In this document: positions 23,745 to 36,381 of the stretch, in pieces | How the letters are laid out: the number at the start of each line of letters is the position of its first letter | Position numbering within the stretch: position 1 is the first letter of the stretch | Assembly: GCA_012845835.1 (NCBI GenBank) | Contig: JABAKD010000016.1 | Location: 24,852,553-24,916,552 of the forward strand | Direction: 5' to 3' | Length of the DNA: 64,000 nucleotides | DNA from: Undaria pinnatifida | Lineage: Eukaryota > Sar > Phaeophyceae > Laminariales > Alariaceae | Position numbers and translations under genes: made by a program | The notes under the pieces: generated by a model | What the model saw: only the letters and a program-made list of their open reading frames with translations | What the model was told of the DNA's origin: nothing | Database searches by the model: none

Positions 23745-25455
23745 AATATTCTAGCTTTCGATCGATGTATCATACAACAACAAATTATGAAGATTTAACA
23801 CGTTATTTACTACACGTAAACACTGGGTTGCATGCTGCATCTAACATCAAACCTTCTAGAATAGTAAACATTACAAACCAGATGATATAAAGGGATGTCT
23901 TATTGCTTCAATCGTCAGGTTTGTCCCCTTTGAGAATTTATAGTTTCCGCGCACATATTGAAATGTCCCGCCCGCCGCCCCCCCCCCCCCCCCCCCCCTC
24001 CCCTCCCCCTTTACTGACCTCTTTTTCACAACAAACCCCAACCCCCTCCCCCTCCGTCCCCGATTCCCCCCCCCCCTCCCCTTCCGCCTAGTCTGTCCAA
24101 ACGCCCCACTCACAATCAAAATCGGCCTGAGTAATAAACACCTATACGCAGTTGATATCACGTCATTATCTTTCTGACCATCCATGACGTAGTTTTCAAT
24201 TATATCCCCCCCCCCCCCCCCCCCCCCCCCTCCAACGCCCCCTCTTTTCCGACCACCTACACGATCGCCTAGACCTAGCACCACGCGTGTAACAAGCTGC
24301 TACATATCTTTGATCTCACAGCCGAAGTGTAATTGAATATTATTTGTGACCTAAACCTCCTAAAATTTCCCCCCCCCCCCCTCTTGCTCTCCCTTGCTCA
24401 AACGCCCCACCAAATACCAAAATCCGCCACATTAATAAACACTTCACGTACAGGATATCACCTCATTATCTTTCGAGAGCCATCCATGCCGCTGTGTCCC
24501 CCCCTCCAACGCCCCCTCTTTCCCGACCACCTGCACGATCGCCTGGACCTAGCACCACGCGTATAACAAGCTGATACATATCTTTGATCTCACAGCCGAA
24601 GTGTATTTGAATATTATTCGTCACCTAAACCCCCTCAATAATCTTCCCCCCCCCCCCCCCCCCCCTCTTGCTCTCCCTTAATCAAACGCCCCACCAAATA
24701 TCGAAATCCGCCACATAAATAAACACTTCACGCACAGGGTATCCTTCGAGAGCCATCCATGCCGCTGTGTCCCCCCCCCCCCCCCCCCGCCTCAAACGCC
24801 CCCTTCTCCCCCCCCAACCCATCCCAACCCCACCCCCTCGAACACTCCACCCTCTCTTTACTCACTGATTGTACGACTTACCCCAGGATATACATGATAA
24901 ACTGATGTATTATTTCCGAAAATGTCACATTTATCCCCTCAAAATAATGTATAGTTTCCAGACACATATCGAGCTGCCCCCCCCCCCCCCCACCCCCCCC
25001 CCCCCCCCCCCGCCCCAACCCCCCTCCCACCCCCCCCGCCCCCAATAATATACTGGTGCCAAAACCGTCAGATTTATCCCCTCGAAAGGATTTATAGCTT
25101 ACATGCACAAATTGCCCCTTTCCCCCCCCCCCCCCCCCCCCCCCCCCCGCCCCCCTCCAAACCCGCCCGCTTTTGATCAAAACCGGCCCCCCCCCCTTTT
25201 TCCCTTCACAGCTGTCAGATTTTGTCCCCCTCAGAAACGGGTTTTATAGTTTCCGCGCACAGACTGACTAAAATCATCCTGTTGACCCTGATAGCTACAC
25301 TGTAGCTGTAAGGGGAGTCGCCGACCTATATCCTTAATGAGGACACACAACTCGTAATGCGCGCGATCGGAGTATCACACACAGCTTGCAAAGATGAGTT
25401 TCGACGAAATCTTCGATCTCACAGCTGGAGTGTATTTTAATTTTTATAATGTGCC
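23745..25455 (-). repeat. Poly-G interspersed repeat, copy 2 (C-rich on this strand)
   Basis: Reverse complement of the repeat at 0.2-1.6 kb. It starts with ACTGGGTTGCATGCTGC and ATCAAACCTTCTAGAA and ends with GATCTCACAGCTGGAGTGTATTTT. C-homopolymers of roughly 15-30 bases occur near 23.98, 24.21, 24.65, 24.77, 24.98 and 25.12 kb, each followed by similar module sequence, so the interior is itself a tandem of G/C-tract units. Non-coding. Confidence 0.72.
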
Positions 25456-25459
25456 TGCG

Positions 25460-28400
25460 CCGTGGTTTCCGTTCCGTTGTGCCTTCTGGGTATTTCTTGC
25501 CCAGGTAGACTACTACTAAGGGCACCGTCGACTACACGTTTAAGGTGGGTATATAGGTATGTCCCAGCAAGGAACTTGCTGGTATTCGGTGATCGTGGAT
25601 GGGAAACAATTGGGGATAGTGCTCTCAGATGTGCCACAACGTCGTGGATCAGAGGTGTGTTGCCATTTGTCCTGGTTAGAAACGGCCACACAAATTGTAC
25701 CTGATGTCGGTAGTACCATACCTCGCATTGCGGGATGTCGCGTTGCATGCTACGCGGGCCGGGAATGTTCATAACATGCGTAGGAAAGCCTTTCATGGGT
25801 CTGAGGCATGAGGGGTGGGGCAATACACACTGTAAAAGAGGCCGTAGGAGCAGGGCGCTATAATGAAGAAGCGCAGGGAGCCTGAACGGGCGAAAAGGAC
25901 TCTCAGAGGAAGAGAAGCGACGCGTTTGACGGCTCGAACTGGCGGTCCAGGGGCTGAGGTGGTGGTGGTGCTACTGTGTGGTTGTGGCACTGTTGTGTGT
26001 TCTACGTGTGATAGTCAAAATGTATGGAAGAAAGTGTACCAGTACCAGTACGTAGTATTAATAGTCGACTGGCATCCCAATAATGGCGCTCGACATGTGC
26101 GTTGTGGCATCTTGGCGGTATTATTACCCCCCTGTATATACTAGCTATACGAGCGAGAGGGCGAGGGGGCATGAGTGGGGACGAAGCTCACGGAGGTTTT
26201 CTACTGCGCTCTATCAAAAAGTGATGGCCTCCAGCTGCCCCTTAATGTTGTCCAAGATTATGACTCTCCGCAATGGAGGGGTGAGCAACTGGGATTGTAC
26301 GGCAATCACACCATTGTCTGCTCGATGCGGCCGATGAACGAAATTTTGTCAATGTCAACGCCGTGCTTGCATAACACCCGCATTGCATGCGTCCTATCGT
26401 ATCGTGCTACTTGAACATTCACTTTGTGGTTGCATGGACTATCGAATTACTACATTCCGGGAAATAGGCATTTTCCTATCCCGATTATACCAGGGCTGTG
26501 GTCTGGAACGGTTTTAGCAAACGTTTCTTGACGGGACTAACTAAGACGGAAATCCGCGGGAGTATTTTGCACGAGAATTAACCGCCATGGACCGGGTTAG
26601 CCACGACGACAATTGACGATATTTATGTTACATGAACACGCGCCACCAAGGGAAATCGCCCACGGCAACCGGCCACCCCGGGAAATTTTCCCGCCGGGGC
26701 TGGCCACCACCGGAATTCATGAGATACTTGGCCCAAAGAGCAGCCACTAGAAACTTTGCTGGGTGTGGATGAGACGCCGCGATATCCTACAGTATTAGTT
26801 GTATTCGTACTCAATAACGCATCATTAATTTAAAGGCGCCTGCACGATGCCAGGTGCATTTTGCGTCGACGTCGCCTGTGAGCACTTCATCGCGCGTATG
26901 GTGTGTATGTATTTGAACTGAGCAACACCGACAGCAAAACCTGAGCGTAGCTGAACGCGTCATTCGTAACGTATTGTAGATTCCAAACAATAATAGCAAG
27001 CGACCTGGATGCTGCCACGGGTGCACCCAGCAACCCAAATTGCTTTGGAAGAAAACACGCCATGCACCCACCACACAATACCGTGCACATCTCGTTGAAA
27101 ACACACCACGAAATGTGAACAGTACTTCAAGCTCAAAGTACACTTACTTGCAGAATGTAAAACATTGCGTACCCCACGCGCGTGGAGTAGCACCAGTCCT
27201 GCCGGTTGAAGCATAGCAAGTACCGGAAGTACTAATGACCAGTAATGACGACGACCGAAGTACTGCGAGTAGTGGCTGACAGTACAAGCAGTACAAAATG
27301 TTGAAAAAGGACAATATCAACAGCATCCATCTTCGTGACTTAGAGTGCAGGCAGTATCCCTAAAGAGCGCTGTACCGTCCGGAATCTCAATTACTGGTAC
27401 TCCAAGTGTCCCTCCTCGCCACTGAGTGGTTTGGACTCTTACTCGTGGGACCATTGTTGAGTGTCTTCTGACAACCAATGACAACGCGACAATTGAAACG
27501 GTGCGCAGACGTGGTCGAAACACATTTCTTCATAAAAGGGGTACAACGCATAAACGCGTCTACTGGACGACGCGCTTACGGTTGCGAGCGTATTTCCGTG
27601 TACTGTATCCTCTTCCACGCTCCCGGTTGCTCCGCCCCCCGAGCTCGATCTCTGCGTTGGGCCTGGGCCTCCCACCAGGTTGTCTTGCTCCTCGTCCTGT
27701 TGTTGGGTCGGGGTGCGGCCCTCCATCCTTGCTTGTTCTTCCAGACGACTGCTGCTATCGACGATGCTCACCCTCCAGCACAGCAACCCAGAAAATAGAA
27801 AAGAAAAGAGAAAAGGAAAAAAAAAACAACTTGACGACTGCCCGACGTCCCTTGCCCTTTGCCCTGGTCCTCTTCAGCTCGTGCAGGGCCTCGCCCGTTA
27901 GCTACTTCTTCTTGGCTATTCGCCTCACCGACGATCCCCCGATTCACACCGCTCTACAGTTGCTTGTTGGTATCTGGCCCCTCGATCTTATTTTTCTCAT
28001 AATCATCCGGAACTTTCATTTTCTCTATACCCCGTACCAAACATCCTGCTACCCTACATTGGAAACCTCGATATTTTAAAGTTCTTCTGCTGTTCTATCT
28101 TTCTACCCGTTACCCCAAACACCAGGTTGCCCCAACGACAACCTTCCTCGCCCAGTACGCATTTTGGCGGGCATTTTATCAAGGCAATCACTCGCAGTGG
28201 CAACCGGCGAACTAATGCCAGCACCCGCGGTACAATCCATTCGAATACCGCAAGAACAGGGAGTATCCCCAGCAGTAGGATCCATTGCCGAAGAACGTCT
28301 GCCCCGGAAGTATCTGTAGTGCAAGTCGTCGTCATACGGCCGAGTACTCGCAGTATCTGCAGCATGTCTACCTAGGTGCTGCGAGTTCACGAAGTACCTG

Positions 28401-29435
28401 CTGCAGCATTGTTCGTCGAAAAAGCTGTACTGTACTCCCACAGGTGCTGCGTGCATCTATTAATACACCACCAGCACTACGTATAGTATACGTCGATGAT
28501 TCATGATAATTTCCTGGGTTTCTAGGTGTTTGATACCAGGTGCAGCAGCACCAGCTACAATTTACCTGTGACGACAATATTATTCATATTTATTGCACAA
28601 GAAAAAGGTACGCCGTGTCTCGGGACGTATTTTCGGGAGGGGTACCTGCTGTTCCCGTACGGTGATCCTGTGCTCGCGGGTAACGAGGCAATAATGACCC
28701 CGTGAATGAAAAAATGGGACGGGTTACGATTGAGCGGGGTTGGGGAAATCGTTATTTGTGGGTAATTTACGACACGAGATTGGGAAACGTTGGGAAAACC
28801 TATATATATACACACGAGGCTCGTTTTGGGTGGCAATAAAGAACCAGGACTTCGGCGGGAACGTAGCTCCAGAAACGGATAGGGTGGGCTTCGAAATTCA
28901 ATATTTACTCGCGAACTAGGTGGTGGCTGGCCCCACTGGCAAGACCGTTGCACGGAAACGGAAATAATCCCATTTCCTGATAAACTCTGTGGGCATGTCC
29001 CCATGAAATTCCCTGGGTCATACGAGTACATGTACCGAGAGCCACAAGGCAACTGTGTACCGCTGTGCGATGAGGTGAGTGGGTGGTAGCTCTTCAACCT
29101 TTTGGTTTCCAAATAAGAAAGCCTCATTCTATCAGTGAGGAAATATCGCAGGCAGTATCATCGCCATGGCATAGGTGTTGGGGTATTAATGGTCGTAACA
29201 GCAGTATGGAGGTTCTGAGTTCGGGGACGTTTGACACGCGTCAAGTTTGAATCAATGGTGTTGCACACTTCGCTTGCAGTCACGTCTGCCACGAGATTGG
29301 GTATGGCACCACGGGGTCAGACACACTAGAAATAAATGCTACCTGTCGATCACCATCATGTCGGCACTTGATAACACTTGAAGCCATCTGGTATACATTG
29401 CAAGTTGCTAGTACGACAGACAGTTTTCAGTCTGG
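25460..29435. other. Stretch with no convincing gene
   Basis: I found no domain, paired splice sites or repeat family here. A minus-strand frame at 27439-27786 is Gln/Glu/Gly-rich, one at 28054-28365 has a hydrophobic stretch, and one at 28555-29127 runs 190 codons. None has a recognisable motif or partner exon. CCACCCCGGGAAATTTTCCC near 26.67 kb is GC-rich and partly palindromic but isolated. Confidence 0.35.
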
Positions 29436-29439
29436 TAGT

Positions 29440-29655
29440 TGTTCGTAGAGTCCAAGCCTGGATGCCCTGACCGCCACGCGGTCTGACGAGTGTTCATATA
29501 TTCGTTGTATTAGAGGACAGAGAGGAGAGAAGGAGAAGAGAGCGGAGCGCTGGAGCTCTCCTCTCATGAGAGAAATTGCATTAAAACACCTACGAATGTA
29601 CACGCAATCCTCTACAACATTTGTAGCCGTCGTGCTGTGACGATCCAAACTGACA
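29440..29655 (-). repeat. Copia 3' LTR
   Basis: Shares with 34541-34736 the phrases GAGTCCAAGCCTGGATGCCC, GGTCTGACGAGTG, TTCGTTGTATTAGAGGACAG and CGTCGTGCTGTGACGATCC. It begins TG and ends CA. It is slightly longer (216 against 196 bp) because of an insertion near 29600. Confidence 0.85.
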
Positions 29656-29676
29656 CCCTCCCTGGCTCTTCACAGC
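29656..29676 (-). promoter_or_regulatory. Polypurine tract of the Copia element
   Basis: On the minus strand GCCAGGGAGGG lies directly before the 3' LTR, the expected place for the plus-strand DNA primer of LTR elements. Confidence 0.55.
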
Positions 29677-30009
29677 AGTGACGAGACCAAACGTGCACCC
29701 AAAACAAAAAGCTAGGACTAAAGAACAGCTAACGACAGTTCTACAGGAGAAATCCCGGCCCCCAGGTCAAGACCCCCTGTATGTCATACATAATCCAAAC
29801 CATTGTGTTGTAACGATGGCCGCATTCAAACGATTCCATAGCCAGAAACAAAAATGCCATGTAGCGCCCTACTCACTCATGTCCCGCAAAGTATCGTGGG
29901 GTGGCGGCCTGACAAATTATTTCTCGCATGACTCAAACATGGTACTCATCGAATAATGCTCACACCCCTTACTCTTCACCCAAAGGTAGGTTCAACAAAA
30001 CTTACGGTG

Positions 30010-30483
30010 AGATTTAAAAGGGGTCGCAGCAAGGGATTTCGCCAAAATATCCGCGTGCTGCTCTTCCGAAGCTACGAATTGAATACCAGTTTTCTTTGCA
30101 CGAATTAGCTCTCGGACGAAATAGAACCGCGCATCTATGTGCTTGCTCCGTGCAGAACTAAGAGAGTTCTCAGCCAGTGCTATGGCTCCCTGATCCTCTT
30201 GATAAAATCAGACACATGATCCGGTTAGCTCTGGACAAATGAAAGATAATACTGCCCCCGTAAACAGAGCCTCCTTCACCCCTTCACCCAGGGCTACGTA
30301 CTCTGCTTCTGCTTTAGACAACGTAACGCATCTCCGCGTGCTACTTGCCCAACTGACGGCAGCATCCCCCAAGGTAATTACCGTCCCCGACACCGAGCGC
30401 CTGTCATTTGACTTATCAGCGTAGTCAGCATCGTAATATGCAGTCAGGTCCACTCCCGAATCCCTTACAATAGTTAAAAGCAT
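30010..30483 (-). pseudogene. Copia RNase H domain
   Basis: The frame reads YYDADYADKSNDRRSVSG, then LSKAEAEYVALGEGVKEA. After a frame disturbance near 30200 it continues with EDQGAIALAEN, SKHIDARFYFVRELI and EEQHADILAKSL. These are the catalytic and C-terminal blocks of Copia RNase H in correct order. The domain joins directly to the RT stub at about 30484. Confidence 0.85.
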
Positions 30484-30660
30484 ACTATGTCAGTCTTGTA
30501 CGAGAATTCATATTTTGCATCTTTGGGTTTCCGCCCTCGCGGGGTTATCGCAGTTTCGTATGTACCGTTCGTTTTGTGACCGTCCAACTCAGTCTTCATG
30601 GCCTTACGCCACGCCGCCTTGTGTTGTGAACGCTCTACATCAGCTACGGATTACGGGGTG
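30484..30660 (-). pseudogene. N-terminal stub of the Copia RT domain
   Basis: On the minus strand: AAWRKAMKTELDGHKTNGTY and then PRGRKPKDAKYEFSYKTD, the opening of the RVT_2 type reverse transcriptase. The sequence then switches to RNase H. The catalytic YVDD region and most of the polymerase are absent, so the deletion removed several hundred bases. Confidence 0.75.
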
Positions 30661-30843
30661 GTTCTGCATTTCCTGAAAAACCACTCGCATGCACACGTTT
30701 GACCCCCTTGTGTTTTCTTTCGTAGCAGGCCCTCCGGCCATCATGGCCATTGCATCCTCCGTCGTCCAGGATGTATTTGCCAGTATACTCACAAACTCGG
30801 CCCATTTTTGCACTGCCGCAGACATCGATTCCTCGATCACACA

Positions 30844-31380
30844 CTAACGTTGCGCAGATTCATCCTGCAGGCGTTGGCTCTGACCCCGGGTCCGGCCCAT
30901 TACTGCCGGGGGTAGCCGTCCCCAGCTACTGAGCTCGTGAGCTGCCCTGCCCGACAGGCCTGCGGGGGAACCTTCGCCGTTCCCTTGGTCGGTGCCGGAG
31001 GCTGCTGATGCGTCTGAGCCGCTTTCAGCCCTCCCTGCCGGGACCGAGGAGGCGTCGACCGCGCCCTCTAGAGACGAATCCACCGTCTTGACTGTTTCGG
31101 CCCTTCCTGCCGGGACCGAGGAGGCATCTATTGCGCCCCGTTGAGACGATTCCATCGTCTCGACTGTTTCAGCCCTCCCGGCCGGGACCGAGGAGGCGTC
31201 TACCGCGCCCCCTTGAGACGAGCCCATCGTCTCGGCTGTTCCGTCGCCAGCATCGCCGGCGACAGGTGCCTCCTGTGAGCGCTCCTGCAAGCACGCGTGC
31301 AGATCACCAACACCGCCCGCAGCAGGTGTTTCCTGTGAGCTCTCCCGCAAGAATGCGGGCAGATCAAACCCCCACGTCAC
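30844..31380 (-). pseudogene. Copia linker with internal amino-acid repeats
   Basis: A 178-codon frame sits between integrase and RT. It holds three copies of a 24-residue unit (core DASSVPAGRAETV) at 31000-31240, and two copies of a unit with SQEAPVAGD/SQETPAAGG at 31255-31370. Such linkers of Copia polyproteins evolve fast. No catalytic role is evident. Confidence 0.65.
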
Positions 31381-31705
31381 GTCGAGGTCGGTCAGGCGAG
31401 CCAGACCTGCGTACTACTCGTCCATCACCCCCCCCCACCTCCATCGGATGCGCTCTAATTGTCGGCCTCGCCTCCCCCTCTTCTTGGGACAGGGAGTCAT
31501 GCATCTGGGCAGGTGCAGGTAGTGAAGGCGACACGCGTTGCCAGGTGGCGCGTGATACGCAGAGTACGGTGTTTGGTCAGCACTCGTACGGCGTCTCGGG
31601 GGTGGTTAGGCGCAAGGTCCAAGTGAAAACACTCCTGTGCTTTCGGCTGAGACTTGTTTTTCCTCGTCACCTTGCAGTAGTTACGCTTGAGGAAAGGTAG
31701 AAGCA

Positions 31706-32535
31706 CTACCGGGGGGAGGTTCCGTACCACACCTCGTACGGCGACGTGTTTGCGGGGTTAGCGGACGTTGCCGTTCGGTTCAAAGCATCGCACGCCCAGT
31801 GCGACGGTTCAGCCCACAACGATTCAGTTGCCGGCGAATGCGCGGCGGGGAAAAACTCACGAGCTTGGATTTGACCCGCCATTGCGGCCGCCTCAATCAA
31901 ACCTAGCGCGCGCTCGGCTACCCCATTGTAATGGAGATTATCGGCCATGGTGAATTCTTGCCTGAGGCATCACGATTTACATGGGTCGTTAAACTTCTCC
32001 GTGAAACATTCACCGCCCCTATCGGATCGGACGGTCATCACCCGTGACGGGACACCATCTGCACGAGTACCCGAGAGGAACTGCTTGAACGTTTCCGCGG
32101 CGTCTGATTTGTGGCGCATAAAGTACACCCACGTATACCGTGAAGAATCGTCGCGCAATATGAGAGTATAACGCTTTCCCCCGTGAGACTTTACCACCTT
32201 AGGCTCACTCAAATCCACAAGAACATTTCCGAGCTTTTTATCTGCTCGAGTGTGTGTGGACAGCTTGATACCTCGACGGCGACCCTTCGCCATCGAGTAC
32301 CCTTTACACTCCAGCAGCTATCCCTCGAGAACGATCCCTTGCTGCTCCGCGGTTCCGCGGTCTTGCGGAACAGTGCCTCGTGGAAGTGTTCGGATGCGCA
32401 GTGGTAGTCGTTTATGTTGAAAACGGGCTTGTTTGGCAGTTTTCCCGGGGCGAGTACAGCACAGGCATCTCCCCTAGTGCATAATTCGACCCGGTAGCCG
32501 TAAAGGCTGGACGGGTTCCCGGTCAACGGAAACAC
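31706..32535 (-). pseudogene. Copia integrase, frameshifted
   Basis: The order is DYHCASEHFHEALFRKTAE (GAG-pre-integrase His/Cys region, about 32400), then VDLSEPKVVKSHGGKRYTL and DDSSRYTWVYFMRHKSDA (catalytic core, 31970-32293), VRSDRGGECF (second catalytic Asp region), and HYNGVAERALGLIEAAA (31706-31948, third catalytic region). At least two frameshifts separate the pieces, so the enzyme is dead. Confidence 0.8.
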
Positions 32536-32584
32536 GATCGATCGCTCAGACTTGAGCTTGACTACAATCCCTGCGGGACGTCCT

Positions 32585-32860
32585 TCAGAACGTGTGACCG
32601 TGCTTCACGAGAGTGGGTAGGGAAAATAGATGATATCGGAGGTCTGGCCCGTGCGCAACATTCGGCAGCGTTACTTGTACGAGACCATTTCCGGATCGAA
32701 AGACAAAGTTATTATAGCCATATCCTTCGATCGTGCGGGTTGAGCGGTCAGCAATGCGCAGTTTAAAATTGCACTCTCTGTAGTTGATCATGCAATCTGC
32801 GGAAGGTGTCTTGTGAGTAGACGCTCCACTATCGCAAAGCCAGACCTCATCCCCTACTTG
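32585..32860 (-). pseudogene. Copia aspartic protease
   Basis: VWLCDSGASTHKTPSADC places the active-site DSGAS at about 32820-32840, then a beta-rich stretch (GYGYNNFVFRSGNG) and the LFSLPTLVKHG close follow. This matches the usual Copia gag-protease junction. It cleaves the polyprotein in intact elements. Confidence 0.82.
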
Positions 32861-34501
32861 CCAAGGCGACCCCCCTTCCCCCGTTTTGCCCGAAACATTC
32901 CGGCACTTGCCTGTCTCTCTGTCCTTGAAAGCTGAAGCCTCGACCGCATCATATAATCATCGTCGTCTGACGCCGCCTGCACAGCTTCCTCTTTTGATGT
33001 GGGGCAGACATCAGCAGCGTGCCCCTGTCCGTGGCATCGGCTGCATAGCTCCTCCGTGCAGTCGATCCTCCAACGGCCCTCCTTACCACACCTGTGGCAT
33101 CTCACCTCGGAGGTACCACCATCGGCGGCTTTGACGCTGCTGCCATCACCGCCGGCAGCCGCGGCCGAGCCACCACCGTCCTCGTTGGTGCCTTTACCGC
33201 CGCGTCCTTGCCGTCCCTGACGTTCACATTTTCCTTTCCCGCGGCCTCCACCTTGCCCGTGGGCATCGCCGCCGGCCCCTTTTCTGTGGCCACCATCGCT
33301 GCCGCCGGCAAACATATCATGGCCGGCATGGCCAGCATTGGACCCTTTCTTCCTGCTTCCAAAACGTCGGTGATGCCGTTCTCGTACAGCCTTGATGATG
33401 TCATCGCGGCCGATGCTGTCACGAGATGCAAGGTTTCTTGCCTCCACCTCCTATTCGGCAGGCAGAGCGTCAATGAAAATTGTGTACAGCATGGGGTCAT
33501 CGAGGGTCATTCCAGCCATGCGCATTTCTGCGGCAAGATCTTTGATCCTGCCCATCTCCTCCAGAGGATTACTCCCTGGTGCTATACGGAAACTATTGAG
33601 GCGGCGGGAGAGGTCGGATTTGGCCCCCGTCGTTTGAGGGCCGTACCACGTGAGGAGCGCGTTCCACGCTTCTCTCGGCGAGGTGCACCTGTGCAAGATA
33701 TTCTTGTCGCTCTTGCTCTTCAGGGTCGTTGATAGGAAATTCCACGCGAGTAAATGTATGTTTACACGTTCGTGGTTGTACCCCCTTCCGACAAGTACCG
33801 AGTTTTCGGTATCCTATTCCCCTACGGGAGCGTACTCGGGTGGATTCGACACAAACGCAGATAGGAAACCTACTCCTTTCGCGTAGTACCTGGCGTTTCT
33901 GGTCCAGGCAGTGAGTTCGGGCTTTCCCACTAAATTGTGGGACAGCGGTGTGTTTGAGAGCAAGTCTAGGTAGAGGCATATCATATCCTACTCCCAACTC
34001 ACCGCCGGGGTATAACCCCCATTCTTCAGCCCCCATCGGCTGGTCTGGCTGACCCCTTGCTGGGCCAACCTCGACAGGAACAGCGGCTCCCCTACGCCCC
34101 GTCACTCCAACACTACGCGAGGCCTCCTCACGAAAAGTCGTCTTTCTTGCTGCTGTTGTATGTCCTCGCACTCCGCCTCCAGCAGTAGCAGTACCAGCAG
34201 CAGAAATTTGTCGCGCCACAGCAGTGGGTTCAGCCCCTTGTTGGTTACCCCTTTTAGCGGCGCTGTCCTCAGCGCCGTCCCCCCTCTCAGCAGTGGGTTC
34301 AGCCCCTCGCGGGTTGGCTCTTACAGCAGCGCTGCCCTCAGTGCCGCTGGATTCTGACGGGCAGTTGTTCCTCATGAGCTCGGCCATCATCTCCCTCACA
34401 TCATGCATCATCGATGCTTGTTTCTCCTCTATCACCAACTGAAGCTCATTCCTCAGCTGCTGCATCTCATCCGAGGAGTCTCTTTCCTGTTTAGACATCA
34501 T
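32860..34501 (-). pseudogene. Copia gag, frameshifted
   Basis: It starts at MMSKQERDSSDEMQQL (34501) with a coiled-coil-like N-terminus. An Ala/Gly-rich stretch follows, then VPQFSGKARTH and, after a frame change near 33.85 kb, the UBN2-type capsid region (REAWNALLTWYGPQ, RRLNSFRIAPGSNPLEEM). Two zinc knuckles follow near 33.05 kb: CHRCGKEGRWRIDC (His replaced by Arg) and CSRCHGQGHAADVC (canonical). The gag protein packages element RNA. The first knuckle has lost its histidine ligand and the frame is broken, so it is a pseudogene. Confidence 0.8.
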
Positions 34502-34540
34502 CGGCTCCTGGTACCAGAACTTCTACTTTCAAGCCACCAG

Positions 34541-34736
34541 TGTGTTCGTTGAGTCCAAGCCTGGATGCCCTGACCACCTCGCGGTCTGACGAGTGCTCTT
34601 ATCTTCGTTGTATTAGAGGACAGAGAGGAGAGAAGAAGCAGAGAGCGGAGCGCTGGAGCTCTCTTCTCATGCGAGAAACTTCATAATAACGCCTACGACA
34701 TTTGCAACCGTCGTGCTGTGACGATCCAAACTAACA
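34541..34736 (-). repeat. Copia 5' LTR
   Basis: Partner of the LTR at 29440-29655 with the same core phrases. It ends at the gag side with the primer-site-like sequence and start codon about 30 bp away, an unusually tight leader. Confidence 0.85.
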
Positions 34737-36350
34737 AAGTGGTCGTATATCGATGCAGAAAGTAGCAAGCATAAGTGTCAGCAGCAACAACTTGGATGCA
34801 ATATACACAGCAATTTACAGGCTAATCATATCCAAACACCTGGTACATGTAGTACGTACTCGTACACGTTGAGAGGGATAGTCTTCGGAATATTCCTTGG
34901 CACCGGTAGTAAGATGTTTGAGATACGAGTTGTTGCTGAAGCAAGAAGATAGACTACGTAGGGTCATGATCACATACGCTGAGATACGAGTTGGGAAACA
35001 ACAAGACCGTAGGATCTCGTATTGGGGCCTTTCGTTTCTTGGGGTCATAGCTTGTTTTTTGGTTTTTATTCGTACAGGATAATGAGGGTATCTTTATGTT
35101 TGAGCTACGAGCAGCGCATCGCGCGTCCACTCCCTCACATGGTCACGCCTCTTTGCTCGCCATCAGCTCTCACCTGTTGAGCAAAATAATCATTAACACA
35201 TCGGCTTGGGGTCGTCGAACAACATCTTCTCTGCTGGAGCTCTATGCTATTACGGGCTCACCTAACCGTCGCCTTCGTTTGCCTCAAATAGTATATATAG
35301 GCTGTCTTCATCGGGTCATCCGAAAGCGAGCCTACGAGCGTACACTAGATAAAAGGTGATACACATCTCATACATAAGAGGGTTTAATAGGTTTCGACCC
35401 TCGCACGCGTAAATGAGGAAGGCGGCAGAACGGATTCACGATCATCACCACTGAGGACGGCTGATAAAGAAATATACTGCTGCTTACGGGAGCTTCTTCT
35501 TCATCTCCTAAGAGTACGTTGAGAAGTATCAGTTGGAAGACTACGAGTACTTCGTTGAAAACGCGTGGTGAGTGAGTGAGCACACCTAGAGGACCCTACG
35601 CACTCAATCAGGGCAATTGGTACCAAAGCTGTGATCGAGGTACCTAAAGGTATAGAACGCCACCACTTCACAGGTTGTACCAACCAACCACGTCCACATT
35701 CCCCAAAACAAAACCTCGGTATACTCGAGTAAACATTCGCTGAACGTTGTCTCGACTCCAAGTAAGCGGGTCGTTCTGAGCAGCAGCAGCGGTATAGAGG
35801 CAACTCTCGACAGTATACAGTACTGTCTGCTAATGCATCTCTGACCTCTAGTTCAAGGAAACTGCTAATACAGTACGATCATCGTGATAGACCGACCAAA
35901 GGCCAACCCCAATGCACCTGTCGCTGAGTGCGGGCCAAAGTCTTCACGTGTGACCATCGTGACCGACCAAAGTTCGAGCCCAACGCGCCTCATTGAGAGT
36001 GCGGGCCAAAGGGATGACTTCCCAGAAAGGACTCGCCAAACCTCAAGCGACAAGCTGTATCAAAAGCAACTCCCGGCAGTAGAGTAGCTGTCTGCTAAAG
36101 GAGACTCTTGAACTCATGGCGATTAGTGCAAGCGAGCAAACCAGCAGCATCAGGCGCTACTTCTGCTGTTTTTCTTCTAATTTCGAAAACAAAATCGGAA
36201 ATCTCCATATCGCCTTCGATTTCTACACAAGCGCCACTCCTGCACTTGAAACGGCTGTATAGTGCAGCAGCTTGTATCATACATGCGGCGGGGTTATTGG
36301 TACTACTGCACTGCTGTACAAGTACTGGCATCGTGGAAGACATCTGAGTG
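34737..36350. other. Mostly repeat-free non-coding DNA
   Basis: No gene is supported. At 35882-36025 an approximately 64-bp unit is tandemly duplicated, marked by GACCGACCAAAG and GAGTGCGGGCCAAAG in each copy. I could not find an LTR for the downstream element here. Confidence 0.45.
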
Positions 36351-36381
36351 AACTGCTACCTGGTACATATTGCTCATCATC

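Larger units (their letters stand above)
29440..34736 (-). mobile_element. Ty1/Copia LTR retrotransposon, RT deleted
   Basis: Two LTRs of about 200 bp bound the element (34541-34736 is 5', 29440-29655 is 3' for this strand). Between them lie, in Copia order, gag, protease, integrase, a Ser/Ala-rich linker, the first part of the RT domain and RNase H. The RT core is missing. A TGGTACCAGGAGC-like primer site lies near 34490-34510 and a purine tract precedes the 3' LTR. Frameshifts occur in gag and integrase. No clear target-site duplication was seen. Confidence 0.85.

Noticed and set aside
27426..28079. 217-codon plus-strand frame
   Set aside because: The overlapping minus-strand frame is also open and the composition is mixed. 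It has no start context, domain or splice partner, so I leave it out as a gene.
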